Positions 16,960 to 25,718 of a stretch of DNA of 64,000 nucleotides are shown in pieces. The position numbers and the translations under genes were made by a program. Location: assembly GCA_017429525.1 (NCBI GenBank), contig JAFROT010000003.1, forward strand, positions 62,001 through 126,000, written 5' to 3'. This DNA is from Bacteroidaceae bacterium. GTDB lineage: Bacteria; Bacteroidota; Bacteroidia; Bacteroidales; Bacteroidaceae. Below the pieces are notes generated by a model. The model had not been told where the DNA came from. It saw nothing but the letters and a program-made list of their open reading frames with translations, and made no database searches. Positions within the stretch are counted from its first letter, which is position 1. Each line of letters opens with the position of its first letter.

Positions 16960-19900
16960 ATGAAACATTTTCGTTTAGTGGACAATCTGCTGGGATGGCT
17001 GGCTTTTGCTATCGCTGCCTTCACCTATTGCTCCACCGTCGAGCCCACGGCTTCCTTCTGGGATTGCCCTGAGTTCATCACCACGGCCTACAAACTTGAG
17101 GTAGGCCATCCGCCAGGGGCACCTTTCTTCATGCTCACGGGCAATTTGTTCACTCAGCTGACCAGTGACCCCTCTAAGGTTGCGCTGATGGTGAACATCA
17201 TGAATGCGCTCCTGAGTGCGCTCTGTATCATGTTTCTCTATTGGACCGTCTCGCATCTGGCGCGCAAACTCATCTGCAAGGACGGGTGGGTCTCTACCCT
17301 ACCCCAACTCATTGCTGTCGAAGGCGCTGCCATGACGGGTGCTTTGGCCTATTGTTGGAGCGACACCTTCTGGTACTCTGCTGTCGAAGGCGAAGTTTAT
17401 GCCTACAGTTCGCTCTTCACGGCTGTGGTCTTCTGGCTGATGCTGAAGTGGGAGGATAATGCCGACAAACCGCATTCCGACCGCTGGCTCATCCTGATAG
17501 CCTATCTCACGGGCCTCTCCATTGGCGTCCACCTGCTGAACCTGCTTTGCCTGCCTGCGCTCGTGTTGATCTACTACTACAAACGTTCAGACAACGCTAC
17601 GCTCAAGGGCTCAATCTATGCGCTCATCGGTTCGTTTGTGCTCGTGGCGGCTGTGCTCTATGGCATCGTGCCGGGCATCGTGAAAGTCGGCGGCTGGTTT
17701 GAACTCCTGTTCGTCAACACGTTCTCGCTGCCCTTCAACAGCGGTCTCATCGTCTATATAATCCTTCTCACGGCTGTCGTGCTGTGGGCGATTTGGGAGA
17801 CGATGGCTGAGCGTTCGCGTCTGCGCATGAACATCTCCTATCTGGTCAGTATCGCCATGCTCGGCATTCCCTTCTATGGCTACGGACTCACCAGCATCAT
17901 CATTGGTGCTATCGTCTTAGCGGCCCTGTACGGACTCTTGCAGTGGAAGCGCGAGGGTGGCCATTTCGTCACGGCGCGAGTGATGAATACCTCGCTGCTC
18001 TGCATGCTGATGATCATGATAGGCTATTCATCCTATGCGCTGATCGTCATCCGTTCGACGGCCAATACGCCCATGGACCAGAACTCGCCTGAGGATATCT
18101 TCACGCTCGGTAGCTACCTCAACCGTGAGCAGTACGGCACACGCCCGCTGTTCTACGGACAGGCCTACAACTCGCAGGTGAAACTGCGTACCGAAGGGGG
18201 CTATTGCGTCCCCGAATCCAAGGAAGGCGCCGCCGTCTATCAGCGCAAGGAGAAGGCTTCGCCCGACGAGCCTGATCGCTACGAGATTCAGCGCCACGAC
18301 GTCGAATACGTTTATGCCCAGAATATGTTCTTCCCCCGTATGTACAGCGACCGCCATGCCCAAGCCTACGAGGACTGGCTCGGTGGTGTCGAAGGTTATC
18401 AAGTGCCTTTCGATCGCTGTGGCGAAGCCATTATGGTGAAGATGCCTACGCAGTTGGAGAACATCCGCTTCTTCCTCTCCTATCAGGTCAACTTCATGTA
18501 CTGGCGCTATTTTATGTGGAACTTCGCTGGCCGGCAGAATGACATCCAAGGCAATGGCGAACTCGAGCATGGCAACTGGCTCTCTGGTATTCCTTTTATC
18601 GACAACGGACGTCTCGGCGATCAAAGCAAGTTGCCGACGGAGTTGCGTGAGAACAAGGGCCGCAACGTCTTCTTCTGCCTGCCTCTTCTTCTGGGTCTGC
18701 TCGGCCTCTGCTGGCAGGCTTGGAAAGAGCGCGATGGCGACCCCATCGGTGTCAAGCAGTTCTGGGTGGTTTTCTTCCTCTTCTTCATGACAGGTCTGGC
18801 CATCGTCGTCTACTTGAATCAGACGCCGCAGCAACCGCGCGAGCGCGATTATGCCTACGCGGGTTCGTTCTATGCCTTTGCCATCTGGATTGGTCTGGGT
18901 GCAGCTGCTGTGGCCGACTGGCTTGAGCGCAAGACGGGCAAGGCGATGGCGGCATCTCTCGCTTCGCTGTTCTGCCTGCTCGTGCCCCTACAGATGGTCG
19001 GACAGACGTGGGACGACCACGACCGCAGCGGACGCTTCACTTGCCGCGACTTTGGCGAGAACTACCTTCAGACGCTGCCGCAGACGGGCTTCCCCATCAT
19101 CTTCACTAATGGCGACAACGACACCTTCCCCCTCTGGTACAACCAGGAGACAGAGGGCGTACGCACCGATGCCCGCGTCTGCAACCTCTCGTACCTGCAG
19201 ACCGACTGGTACATCGACCAGATGAAACGTCCTGCCTACGACTCCCCCAGTGTGCCCATTTCATGGGAGCGCATTCAGTACGTAGCTGGTACGCGCGAAG
19301 GTATCCGTGTCAGTCCGGGCACGCTCGAGCAAGCCATCGAGTACTACAAGGATGATTCTATCACTGCTAAGCAGCTCCTTGGCGAGAATCCCTACGAATT
19401 GTCGACCATCATTGACAAATGGATTCTCAACGACAACAAGGACATGCAGATCTTCCCCACCGATTCTGTCGTCATCACTATCGACAAGGAGGCCGTCCGC
19501 CGTTCGGGCATGATGATTGCCGCAGACAGCATTCCCGATGTCATGCACATCAGTCTCAAGGGCAAGCGTGCGGTCTACAAGAGCGAGATGATGATGTACG
19601 AGATGCTGGCTCGTTGCAACTGGGAACGTCCTCTTTATGTTGCAATGACGGTAGGCTCTGACAACTATGGCAACCTCGGCGACAACTTCGTGCAGGAGGG
19701 CCTCGCCAATCGCATCACTCCTTTCGACACGAAGTCCTCTGGCCGCCGCGTCGATACCGAGAAGATGTACGACAACCTGATGAACCGCTTCAAGTTCGGA
19801 GGCGTTGACAATCCCAACATCTACCTCGACGAGACCGTCACCCGTATGTGCTACACGCATCGCCGCATCTTTGCTCAACTTGCTATCGAGTTGATGAAGG

Positions 19901-20268
19901 AAGGCAAGAAGGACAAGGCGCTGAAGGTAGTTGATAAGATTGAGAAGGAGATACCTGAGACGACCGTTCCACACAATCATCAGGGTGGTTCGCTCGAATT
20001 GGCACAGGTCTATCTTGACCTCGGCAAGAAGGACAAGGCAGCGCATATCGCCAAGGCCGTTGCGCAGAACGCTTCGGAGTACTGTGCTTGGTACACCAGC
20101 CTTTCCGACCATCGTCTGCAGATGAGTGCCGAGGAGTGTTACTACTACCTCCTTCAGCTCTCCAACTCGCTGAAGATCCTGGATAGTGCCGACGCGAAGG
20201 CCGCAGAGAGCTACGATCTCGCTCTCCGTACCTATTTCGACCAGTTCCAGAATCGGACGAACTATTAA
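16960..20268 (+). CDS. DUF2723 membrane protein (GT-C fold, putative O-glycosyl/mannosyl transferase)
   Basis: 1102 residues from ATG 16960; upstream codons to 16897 overlap the -7 box TAATTTTG (16878-16885). The N-terminal DUF2723 region runs about 10-180: TVEPTASFWDCPEFITTAYKL (about 25-45) and GHPPGAPFF contain the conserved acidic residues, followed by about ten membrane helices. The middle and C-terminal halves are large periplasmic portions (from about 400 and from about 650), including EDIFTLGSYLNREQYG and FTNGDNDTFPLWYNQE. Family members are thought to be lipid-dependent protein O-glycosylating enzymes of Bacteroidetes. A role in glycan transfer is plausible; no acceptor can be read from the sequence. 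Confidence 0.9.
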   Translation: MKHFRLVDNLLGWLAFAIAAFTYCSTVEPTASFWDCPEFITTAYKLEVGHPPGAPFFMLTGNLFTQLTSDPSKVALMVNIMNALLSALCIMFLYWTVSHLARKLICKDGWVSTLPQLIAVEGAAMTGALAYCWSDTFWYSAVEGEVYAYSSLFTAVVFWLMLKWEDNADKPHSDRWLILIAYLTGLSIGVHLLNLLCLPALVLIYYYKRSDNATLKGSIYALIGSFVLVAAVLYGIVPGIVKVGGWFELLFVNTFSLPFNSGLIVYIILLTAVVLWAIWETMAERSRLRMNISYLVSIAMLGIPFYGYGLTSIIIGAIVLAALYGLLQWKREGGHFVTARVMNTSLLCMLMIMIGYSSYALIVIRSTANTPMDQNSPEDIFTLGSYLNREQYGTRPLFYGQAYNSQVKLRTEGGYCVPESKEGAAVYQRKEKASPDEPDRYEIQRHDVEYVYAQNMFFPRMYSDRHAQAYEDWLGGVEGYQVPFDRCGEAIMVKMPTQLENIRFFLSYQVNFMYWRYFMWNFAGRQNDIQGNGELEHGNWLSGIPFIDNGRLGDQSKLPTELRENKGRNVFFCLPLLLGLLGLCWQAWKERDGDPIGVKQFWVVFFLFFMTGLAIVVYLNQTPQQPRERDYAYAGSFYAFAIWIGLGAAAVADWLERKTGKAMAASLASLFCLLVPLQMVGQTWDDHDRSGRFTCRDFGENYLQTLPQTGFPIIFTNGDNDTFPLWYNQETEGVRTDARVCNLSYLQTDWYIDQMKRPAYDSPSVPISWERIQYVAGTREGIRVSPGTLEQAIEYYKDDSITAKQLLGENPYELSTIIDKWILNDNKDMQIFPTDSVVITIDKEAVRRSGMMIAADSIPDVMHISLKGKRAVYKSEMMMYEMLARCNWERPLYVAMTVGSDNYGNLGDNFVQEGLANRITPFDTKSSGRRVDTEKMYDNLMNRFKFGGVDNPNIYLDETVTRMCYTHRRIFAQLAIELMKEGKKDKALKVVDKIEKEIPETTVPHNHQGGSLELAQVYLDLGKKDKAAHIAKAVAQNASEYCAWYTSLSDHRLQMSAEECYYYLLQLSNSLKILDSADAKAAESYDLALRTYFDQFQNRTNY

Positions 20269-20272
20269 GTGA

Positions 20273-20395
20273 AGGGTGAAAAGTGAAAGGGTGAAGAGTG
20301 AAAAATAAGAGAATCCTGCAAGGAGTGAAGTTTAAAACCTGCAGGTAATCTTTATCTTTCACTCTTCACCCTTTCGCTTTTCACTGACATTATAT
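20273..20395. repeat. GTGAAAA/TTTTCAC inverted-repeat element, copy 1
   Basis: Left arm: tandem GTGAAGG, GTGAAAA, GTGAAAGG, GTGAAGA. Core: AAGAGAATCCTGCAAGGAG ... GGTAATCTTTATCTTTCAC. Right arm: TTTCACTCTTCACCC. It lies between the DUF2723 gene stop and the deacetylase start. The arms can pair as RNA and may act as terminator for the upstream gene. Confidence 0.7.
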
Positions 20396-20407
20396 TCATT
20401 CAAACTT

Positions 20408-21061
20408 ATGTTCATAGAGCAACCAGCCCGTTTCCTGCGGTGGATTTATCCGCATGCCGTCTGGCGAATGGATTCGTCGGTAAAGGCCGTCTACCTGACC
20501 TTCGACGACGGACCAATCCCCGAGGCTACACCTTTTGTTCTCGACGTTTTAGCGCGCTATGGCATCAAGGCTACCTTCTTCATGGTGGGCGATAATGTGC
20601 GCAAGCACCCTGATGTCTTCCGTCAGGTCGTTGAGGCCGGACATCGCATAGGTAACCACACTTTCAATCATATTGGAGGCTTACGTTGGCTAAGCAAGAA
20701 TTACTTGAAGAACACCGAAAAGGCGCAGGAGATTATCGAGAGGAATCTCCATTCGGCAGAGGCTGCTGAGCGCAACGCTGTCCATCTCTTCCGCCCTCCT
20801 CACGGATGGATGCGTACCGACCAGTATCGAACTATCCGTCGGCAGGGGTATCAGATTATTATGTGGGACCTTGTCACGCGCGACTATAGCCGTCGCCTGA
20901 ATGCCGAGCAAGTGCTGGCCAACGTGAAGCGTTATGCTCGCAACGGCAGCATCATCACGTTTCATGACAGCCTTCGTAGCATCGACAAGCTGAAGCTCAT
21001 ACTCCCCGAAGCCCTTGAATGGCTTATCGCTGAAGGCTACGACTTCCGCGTCTTCGACTAA
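20408..21061 (+). CDS. Polysaccharide deacetylase (NodB homology, CE4)
   Basis: 217 residues containing the complete NodB domain: YLTFDDGPIPEAT (motif 1, about 31-43), HRIGNHTFNHIG (motif 2, about 79-90, the two metal His), LFRPPHGWM (motif 3) and MWDLVTRDYS (motif 4); motif 5 ITFHDS lies at about 190-195. No signal peptide. It should remove N- or O-acetyl groups from a glycan or a cell-wall precursor, in the cytoplasm or at the membrane. It is flanked on both sides by copies of the GTGAAAA repeat element. Confidence 0.93.
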   Translation: MFIEQPARFLRWIYPHAVWRMDSSVKAVYLTFDDGPIPEATPFVLDVLARYGIKATFFMVGDNVRKHPDVFRQVVEAGHRIGNHTFNHIGGLRWLSKNYLKNTEKAQEIIERNLHSAEAAERNAVHLFRPPHGWMRTDQYRTIRRQGYQIIMWDLVTRDYSRRLNAEQVLANVKRYARNGSIITFHDSLRSIDKLKLILPEALEWLIAEGYDFRVFD

Positions 21062-21062
21062 A

Positions 21063-21203
21063 GAGTGAAAAGCAAAAGAGTGAAAAGCAAAAGAGTGAAA
21101 AGTGAAAAATGAAAAGTGAAAAATAAAGAATACCAGCAGGGCTTAAACTTCATTCCTTGAAGGTAACTTTTATTTTTCACTTTTCATTTTTCACTTTTCA
21201 CTA
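21063..21203. repeat. GTGAAAA/TTTTCAC inverted-repeat element, copy 2
   Basis: Left arm has alternating GTGAAAAG, CAAAAGAG and GTGAAAAAT units (21063-21125); the core has AAGAATACC ... CCTTGAAGGTAACTTTTA; the right arm is TTTTTCACTTTTCATTTTTC and more (21174-21203). It fills the gap between the convergent deacetylase and QueH genes, ending two bases before the QueH stop. Confidence 0.8.
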
Positions 21204-21204
21204 A

Positions 21205-21792
21205 CTATTCATCATCCTTCCTTGGCATACTGAACTCGCAGCCGCAGTACAGTTGGTTGTAGAACCCATATTCCTTTAGCAACTGGTTGCGGCGTTCTTG
21301 TAGCCCTCCCTTACGCCAGTTCTGTGCCCAGAAGTGAGCGCCGGGAACAGCAGCCTCGGCCGCTCGTCCGGCACGTTCTATCTGATCGAGGCGCTTCCAT
21401 CGTGATGAGGCCAGCGTCGTAGCGAACCACTCGATGCGCAGCTCCACCGCCTTGCGTGCTGCAGCCGTAAGACGCATCTCGAAGCATCGTTCGCAGCGGT
21501 TTCCGCGCTCGGGTTCGCCCTCCAGCCCATGCACGCAACCGAGCCAATCGTCGTGCTGCCAGTCATCGTCGATCCACGTGATGCCAAGGCTCTCAGCATG
21601 CCGTTTGCTCTCAGCCTTGCGAATCTCATACTCCTCGCGGGGGAAGATATTGGGGTTGTAGTAATAGATGGTCGGGTGTATGTCGTGGTTCAACAACCAC
21701 TCCACGATAGCGCTCGAGCAGGGCGCACAGCACGCATGCAGCACAACTTGTTTCAGCCCTTCGGGCACTTCGATGGGATTATTCTTTTTCAT
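21205..21792 (-). CDS. queH: Epoxyqueuosine reductase QueH
   Basis: 195 residues of the DUF208/QueH family. Cysteine motifs of the iron-sulfur cluster and redox site are present: LHACCAPCSS (about 18-27) and RCERCFEMRL (about 99-108), plus YCGCEFS near the C-terminus (about 181-187). QueH reduces epoxyqueuosine to queuosine, the last step of tRNA wobble base modification, as an alternative to QueG. Length and motif order are normal. Convergent with the deacetylase. Confidence 0.95.
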   Translation of the reverse strand: MKKNNPIEVPEGLKQVVLHACCAPCSSAIVEWLLNHDIHPTIYYYNPNIFPREEYEIRKAESKRHAESLGITWIDDDWQHDDWLGCVHGLEGEPERGNRCERCFEMRLTAAARKAVELRIEWFATTLASSRWKRLDQIERAGRAAEAAVPGAHFWAQNWRKGGLQERRNQLLKEYGFYNQLYCGCEFSMPRKDDE

Positions 21793-21834
21793 TTATAGGG
21801 ATGAGATGATGAGGTTGATTTCCTTTTCCCGCTT

Positions 21835-22308
21835 TTAGTATCGGTAGGTCTGTGTGATTTGCTTGATGCCCAGGACCATCAGCACAATGGTAGCCGTAGC
21901 GATAGCCACAGTCTGCGTAAGCGAGGGCAGCAGTTCTGGCAGACGATGCAGCAAGAGCAACAGATTCACCAGCAGGCTGTCGCCGTCGAAGTGCAGCGCA
22001 CCTGCGATGATGCGCATGGCTGCTCCTTGCATCAGGTTCCATAGATACGTGAAGAAGCCCAGATAGATCATCAGCGCCACACCTGCAATCGCGCCGAACA
22101 TGTTCAGCCCGATACGCCAGCGGCGCAGGCGTAAGTGCTCCGTCGTCCAGGCCCGTTCGAACCGGGGAAGGGCGCTAACTACGCGCTCGCTGAAGCCGTC
22201 GTCGGCGATAGTCTCCTCGTGCTCGCTGAAGAAGCTGGCGAGCAGCGCGTCGTCGTTCAGCGCGTTGGTCGTGCTCTCTTCTTCTCTAAGCTCTGTTCTT
22301 TTATTCAT
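21835..22308 (-). CDS. Membrane protein coupled to the ECF sigma factor, possible anti-sigma or DUF5056-type protein
   Basis: 157 residues from ATG 22308, which overlaps the end of the sigma gene (stop at 22303-22301); ATG 22317 would add three residues. The N-terminal half is charged and soluble (NDDALLASFFSEHEETIADDGFSERVVSALP), followed by a segment near 70-90 (MFGAIAGVALMIYLGFFTYL) and another near 130-150 (TQTVAIATATIVLMVLGI). The N-terminal sequence resembles DUF5056, a family that commonly follows sigma genes in Bacteroides. It is probably an anti-sigma or regulator of the sigma factor upstream, by overlap and topology. Confidence 0.65.
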   Translation of the reverse strand: MNKRTELREEESTTNALNDDALLASFFSEHEETIADDGFSERVVSALPRFERAWTTEHLRLRRWRIGLNMFGAIAGVALMIYLGFFTYLWNLMQGAAMRIIAGALHFDGDSLLVNLLLLLHRLPELLPSLTQTVAIATATIVLMVLGIKQITQTYRY

Positions 22309-22924
22309 TGTAGCCATTTCTTCTGAGATAGTTAGCTAAGTTCTTCTTGCCACGCAGCAGGTGGCTCTTGACGGTATTCTCGTTCATGTCCGTGATTTGG
22401 GCAATCTCCTTGATACTCTGTCCTTCTACGCATTGCAGGACAACGCATGTGCGTTCGGTCTCTGAGAGGGTGCTCAGCGCCAGGTCCAAGTCGTGGCGAA
22501 GCGAGAAGCGATCTGATTCGCCCCCAGTTGTCTCTGTCTCTCTCCCTGCTCCAGCTGCAAGGGAGGGAGCGGATTGAGCCCGAGATGAAGAGGAATTACT
22601 GCGATCAAAGGTAACTGCTTCCTCCCCTATAGAGAGAGTGGGGAGAGCGTCTTTTTTCCTTTTCTCATCCAGGAACACTCTATAGGCGATTCTGAATAAC
22701 CACGTCTCGAAGCCCGAGAGCTGACGGAAGTCCTTCAGGTGCTGCCATGCGCGGATGAAAGTTTCCTGTGCCAGGTCGTCTGCCAGCATCGCATCGCCTG
22801 CGGTGAGACGGCGCAGGAAGCGGCGCACCGCTTCCTGGTGAGCGCTGACCAACTGGCCGAAGGCGCGCTCGTTGCCGAATGTCACCACTTGGGTGATGAG
22901 TACGAAGTCTGACAGGCGTGGCAT
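22301..22924 (-). CDS. ECF RNA polymerase sigma factor with an insertion in the linker
   Basis: 207 residues. Region 2: LVSAHQEAVRRFLRRL, DLAQETFIRAWQHLKDF and ETWLFRIAYRVFLDEKR (about 26-90). Region 4: ALSTLSETERTCVVLQCVEG and IKEIAQITDMNENTVKSHLLRG (about 150-195). The linker between them (about 92-135) is unusually long, Ser/Glu-rich, and encoded by DNA with repeated GGGAGAGAG, GGGAGGGA and CCTCCC tracts that look like an inserted repeat. It is followed by the overlapping membrane gene. Confidence 0.9.
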   Translation of the reverse strand: MPRLSDFVLITQVVTFGNERAFGQLVSAHQEAVRRFLRRLTAGDAMLADDLAQETFIRAWQHLKDFRQLSGFETWLFRIAYRVFLDEKRKKDALPTLSIGEEAVTFDRSNSSSSRAQSAPSLAAGAGRETETTGGESDRFSLRHDLDLALSTLSETERTCVVLQCVEGQSIKEIAQITDMNENTVKSHLLRGKKNLANYLRRNGYNE

Positions 22925-22949
22925 CGTTGTAGGACGTATTGCTTGAGGA

Positions 22950-23098
22950 GTGAAAAGTGAAAGAGCGAAAAGTGAATAATTAGGATTACTCTCAGTACTT
23001 GAAGGTAACTTGTATTTTTCGCTCTTTCACTTATTCACTTTTCATTTAAATAGGTTGCTCTTATTTTTCATTTTTCACTCTTTCACTTTTCACTCTTC
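22950..23098. repeat. GTGAAAA/TTTTCAC inverted-repeat element, copy 3 with a second half copy
   Basis: Left arm GTGAAAAGTGAAAGAGCG, core AGGATTACTCTC ... TACTTGAAGGTAACTTGTA, right arm TTTTTCGCTCTTTCAC; then a second half unit AGGTTGCTCTTATTTTTC and TTTTTCACTCTTTCAC up to the stop codon of the next gene at 23097. The core is nearly identical to the reverse complement of the copy at 39630-39768. Confidence 0.8.
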
Positions 23099-24239
23099 AG
23101 GCGTTCTCGCTCTTGTTGTAGTCGTCGGTCGAAGGCGTTTGGGCTGTCGTTCCTTGCTCTGCGCTCTTCTCTCCGTCGCCGAGTCCGGTCACGAAGCTCT
23201 CCTGCTGTGGTGCACCGCCGTTCGACGAGTGTCCTTTGCTTGTCGTAGCGATCACCAACTTGGCCACACCGATGCAAGCCACGAGGGCTCCGATGCCCCA
23301 GAAGCTACTGGGTCCAATCGAGAAGAAGAGGATGATGAGGCCTACGCCCACGCAGCAGTACATGATGCCGCTCTTCCACATCTCTGCGTTCTCGTCGGGA
23401 TAGGGTTGTACGTATCCCGTTCCAGGCATCGCTGAGCTGCTGGTGGCGTAGGTCTGCGTGCCTTGTTGGTTACCGGTTCCCTGTTGATAGTTGCCTGTTC
23501 CCTGCTCGTTGGCAGTTTGCTGGTTGCTCGTGCCCTGCTGGCTTCTTGCCTGAGCTGTCTGCTGAGCCTGTGCTGCCTGCTGAGCCTGAGCCGTTTGATA
23601 GGCTTGATACTGATAGTTACGATCCTTGCGTCCGCTGCGAGCGATCAGCCAGATGATGAGCGCTAGTATCCAGATGGGAGCCGTGAATAGGCCGAAGAGT
23701 AGGACACAGATGACGATGGCAAACAGGATGCCGAGGAAGCCCCCGAACAGGCCCAGGCCTCCACCGATGAGCTTTCCCCACCAGGTGTTCAGACCGAGTT
23801 CCTCTTTGAGGTCGTTCAGGTCCTCGTTCAAGTCGTCCCAGTCGTCTTGCGAGAGCACGACGTCGTCCGAGTCCTCGCCTTCGTAGAAGAACGTCGTGTC
23901 CTCGGCCAGCGTCTCCAGTGAGTCGCCCAGGCGCTCCATCTCGTTGCCCATCTGCTCCAGTTCCTCGCCCAGCTTCTCGGCTTTGCCAGGATTCGTGACG
24001 GCCGTCATGGCTATCTGAACGCCCTTTTTCGCCATCTTTGCCCCCTGCTTGGTCATCTGCTTGGCAACAGCTTTCTGCTGCGGAGTGGCGGGCTTGCCGT
24101 TGACGGTCATGCCCTTCATCTGGATTGTGGCGGTAGCGTTCTGGGTGGAATCTGCGGTTTCCTCGGCTCGGAGCGAGGTGCAGGGCATGGCCATCATCAG
24201 CGTGGCCATCGCCATCAGGAAGAATGATTTTGTCTTCAT
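23097..24239 (-). CDS. Exported or membrane protein with coiled-coil and Q/A/T-rich linker
   Basis: 380 residues. Signal peptide (MKTKSFFLMAMATLMMAM, cleaved near 25). A helical, charged stretch (about 85-150; EKLGEELEQMGNEMERLGDS) could be a coiled coil. A glycine-rich hydrophobic segment (about 155-195; GGGLGLFGGFLGILFAIVICVLLFG) is membrane-spanning. A Gln/Ala-rich low-complexity linker (about 205-260) leads to a second hydrophobic region (about 290-330). Function not recognised. Its stop codon is overlapped by the GTGAAAA repeat copy at 22950-23098. It is divergent to the sigma gene at 24399. Confidence 0.72.
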   Translation of the reverse strand: MKTKSFFLMAMATLMMAMPCTSLRAEETADSTQNATATIQMKGMTVNGKPATPQQKAVAKQMTKQGAKMAKKGVQIAMTAVTNPGKAEKLGEELEQMGNEMERLGDSLETLAEDTTFFYEGEDSDDVVLSQDDWDDLNEDLNDLKEELGLNTWWGKLIGGGLGLFGGFLGILFAIVICVLLFGLFTAPIWILALIIWLIARSGRKDRNYQYQAYQTAQAQQAAQAQQTAQARSQQGTSNQQTANEQGTGNYQQGTGNQQGTQTYATSSSAMPGTGYVQPYPDENAEMWKSGIMYCCVGVGLIILFFSIGPSSFWGIGALVACIGVAKLVIATTSKGHSSNGGAPQQESFVTGLGDGEKSAEQGTTAQTPSTDDYNKSENA

Positions 24240-24338
24240 CGTTTTATACTTTTTATTGTTGAATTCAGTCGTTCGTGTCTGACTTTACATCGAATAGACG
24301 ACAAAGGAAGCAAAAAAGTTGCAGGTATCTTCAGTTTT

Positions 24339-24372
24339 TTTGAAAAAAAATGCAGTTTCCTACTTAACTTTG
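24339..24372 (+). promoter_or_regulatory. Promoter of the second ECF sigma operon
   Basis: TTTG at 24339-24342 and TAACTTTG at 24365-24372, 22 bases apart. Start codon at 24399. Confidence 0.6.
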
Positions 24373-24398
24373 TACCGCCGAAAGCGTAATAAAGGTGT

Positions 24399-24908
24399 AT
24401 GACACGCTCCGATTTCGAACATATTGCCGCTCAGTTGCGACCGCTCATGCTCCGCGTCGCCCTCGATTTCTTCGGTGCTACCGACGAGGCCGAGGACGTC
24501 ACGCAAGAGGCGCAGCTCGCCCTGTGGCGCTATTGCGAACGCATCGACTCCGAGCGGAATGTCGAAGGTCTGGCCGTGCGTGTCACCAAGAACTGCTGCA
24601 TCAGCTGGCATCGCCGTCATCATTCCTTGCCCACCGTCACCGACAGCTCACCGTCGGTCACCGCTTCCGCCCTCTCCCCCTCCCCTCACGAATTGCTCGA
24701 AGCCAAGGACGCACAAACCCTCTTGGCCGAAGCCCTCGCCCGTCTGGAACCGCGAGAACGACAGCTCTTCGAGATGCGACAGCTCCAGGGCCTCACGCTC
24801 GACGAGATTGCCGCACAGACAGGCATTCAGAAATCATCGGTCAAATCCATGATCTCAACCGCACGAAAGAAACTCCTCACCGAACTCAAACATCGTCTCA
24901 GACTATGA
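24399..24908 (+). CDS. ECF RNA polymerase sigma factor
   Basis: 169 residues. Region 2 includes LRPLMLRVALDFFGATDEAEDVTQEAQLALWRYCERI (about 12-50). Region 4 includes ALARLEPRERQLFEMRQLQG and LDEIAAQTGIQKSSVKSMISTARKKL (about 110-160). The linker (about 75-100) has a Ser/Pro-rich stretch. It is the first gene of an operon with 24905-25690 (4-base ATGA overlap) and 25719-26834. The promoter is at 24339-24372. It probably drives its own operon and responds to the membrane protein downstream. Confidence 0.92.
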   Translation: MTRSDFEHIAAQLRPLMLRVALDFFGATDEAEDVTQEAQLALWRYCERIDSERNVEGLAVRVTKNCCISWHRRHHSLPTVTDSSPSVTASALSPSPHELLEAKDAQTLLAEALARLEPRERQLFEMRQLQGLTLDEIAAQTGIQKSSVKSMISTARKKLLTELKHRLRL

Positions 24909-25690
24909 ACACCCAAGAGATACAATCACTCATCGACCGCTTCTTAGCCGCCGAGAGCACTCCCGAAGAGGAGCGCCGACTGGCCCTCGCCCTGCACGAG
25001 GCTGCCGCAGCTACTGGCGATGACCTGCCCGCCGACTGGCAGGCCGCCCTCCTCATGCTGGGCGAGTTGACGCTGGGCGAAGCGCTCTACGATGACACCC
25101 TCGCTCGTCGCAATCCGGCGCCCTTGGCCCAAAGTCTTTCTGCCCAAAGCGTTCGCCTGGCCACCGAGAGCCAGAAGAGCCGTAGCCTCCGGCTTTGGCG
25201 CTGGGCGGCTGCCGTCGCGCTGGTCTTTGCGACCGGTCTTGGCGTTGCGCTCCATCAGTCGAGGACGCCTCAGCCTATGGTCGCGAGCGTGAGTCTCACC
25301 GGTGAGACAAGTGAGTCTCACCAGTGGGACAAGCGAGTCTCACCGGTGAGACAGGACTCCGCGACCATTCGCATCAGCGATGTCGACCCGTCGCATGAGC
25401 AAACACGAATGGTCGCATCAGCCAGAGCGAACAGACGTAAAAGAAGAACTGTCCGGCCAGAGACGATGCTTCCACCTACGGAAATGCCTTCGTCCCCACA
25501 GGAGGAGCGGGCTGAGGAGCCCTTGCTGGCAACTGCTGAGGCTGGACAACAGCCTGAGAACGTCCAGTACCAGTCACTTACGTACACCGACGATCCTTAC
25601 GCAGCCTTGGAAGCTGAGATGCGCGACATCCGCAGCCGTGGCGAGCGCGTTGAGGCGATGATAGCCAAACTGACTGGCCCTATCGAATAA
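24905..25690 (+). CDS. Single-pass membrane protein, probable anti-sigma partner
   Basis: 261 residues starting at the ATGA overlap with the sigma gene. The N-terminal 90 residues are cytoplasmic and helical (IQSLIDRFLAAESTPEEERRL), a membrane segment follows (about 97-113, WAAAVALVFATGLGVAL), and the outside part is charged and Pro/Glu-rich, ending in a helix (DPYAALEAEMRDIRSRGERVEAMIAKL). Topology and placement fit an anti-sigma factor, though no zinc motif is seen. Odd: residues about 128-151 are coded by three tandem 22-bp palindromic repeats (25289-25354), read in three different frames because 22 is not a multiple of three. Confidence 0.75.
   Translation: MNTQEIQSLIDRFLAAESTPEEERRLALALHEAAAATGDDLPADWQAALLMLGELTLGEALYDDTLARRNPAPLAQSLSAQSVRLATESQKSRSLRLWRWAAAVALVFATGLGVALHQSRTPQPMVASVSLTGETSESHQWDKRVSPVRQDSATIRISDVDPSHEQTRMVASARANRRKRRTVRPETMLPPTEMPSSPQEERAEEPLLATAEAGQQPENVQYQSLTYTDDPYAALEAEMRDIRSRGERVEAMIAKLTGPIE
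25289..25354. repeat. Three tandem 22-bp palindromic repeats within a gene
   Basis: Units at 25289-25310, 25311-25332 and 25333-25354. Each holds a perfect or near-perfect palindrome GTCTCACCGGTGAGAC (middle copy GTCTCACCAGTGGGAC) with spacer AAGTGA or similar. The 22-base period rotates the reading frame once per unit. Confidence 0.9.
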
Positions 25691-25718
25691 TTCTATCCAC
25701 TACATACCTCTATCCATT

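Noticed and set aside
24395-25690. 431-codon plus-strand frame across the sigma gene and the next gene
   Set aside because: Its first 510 bases overlap the sigma gene in another frame with Arg/His-rich nonsense; only the part from 24905 is a real gene.
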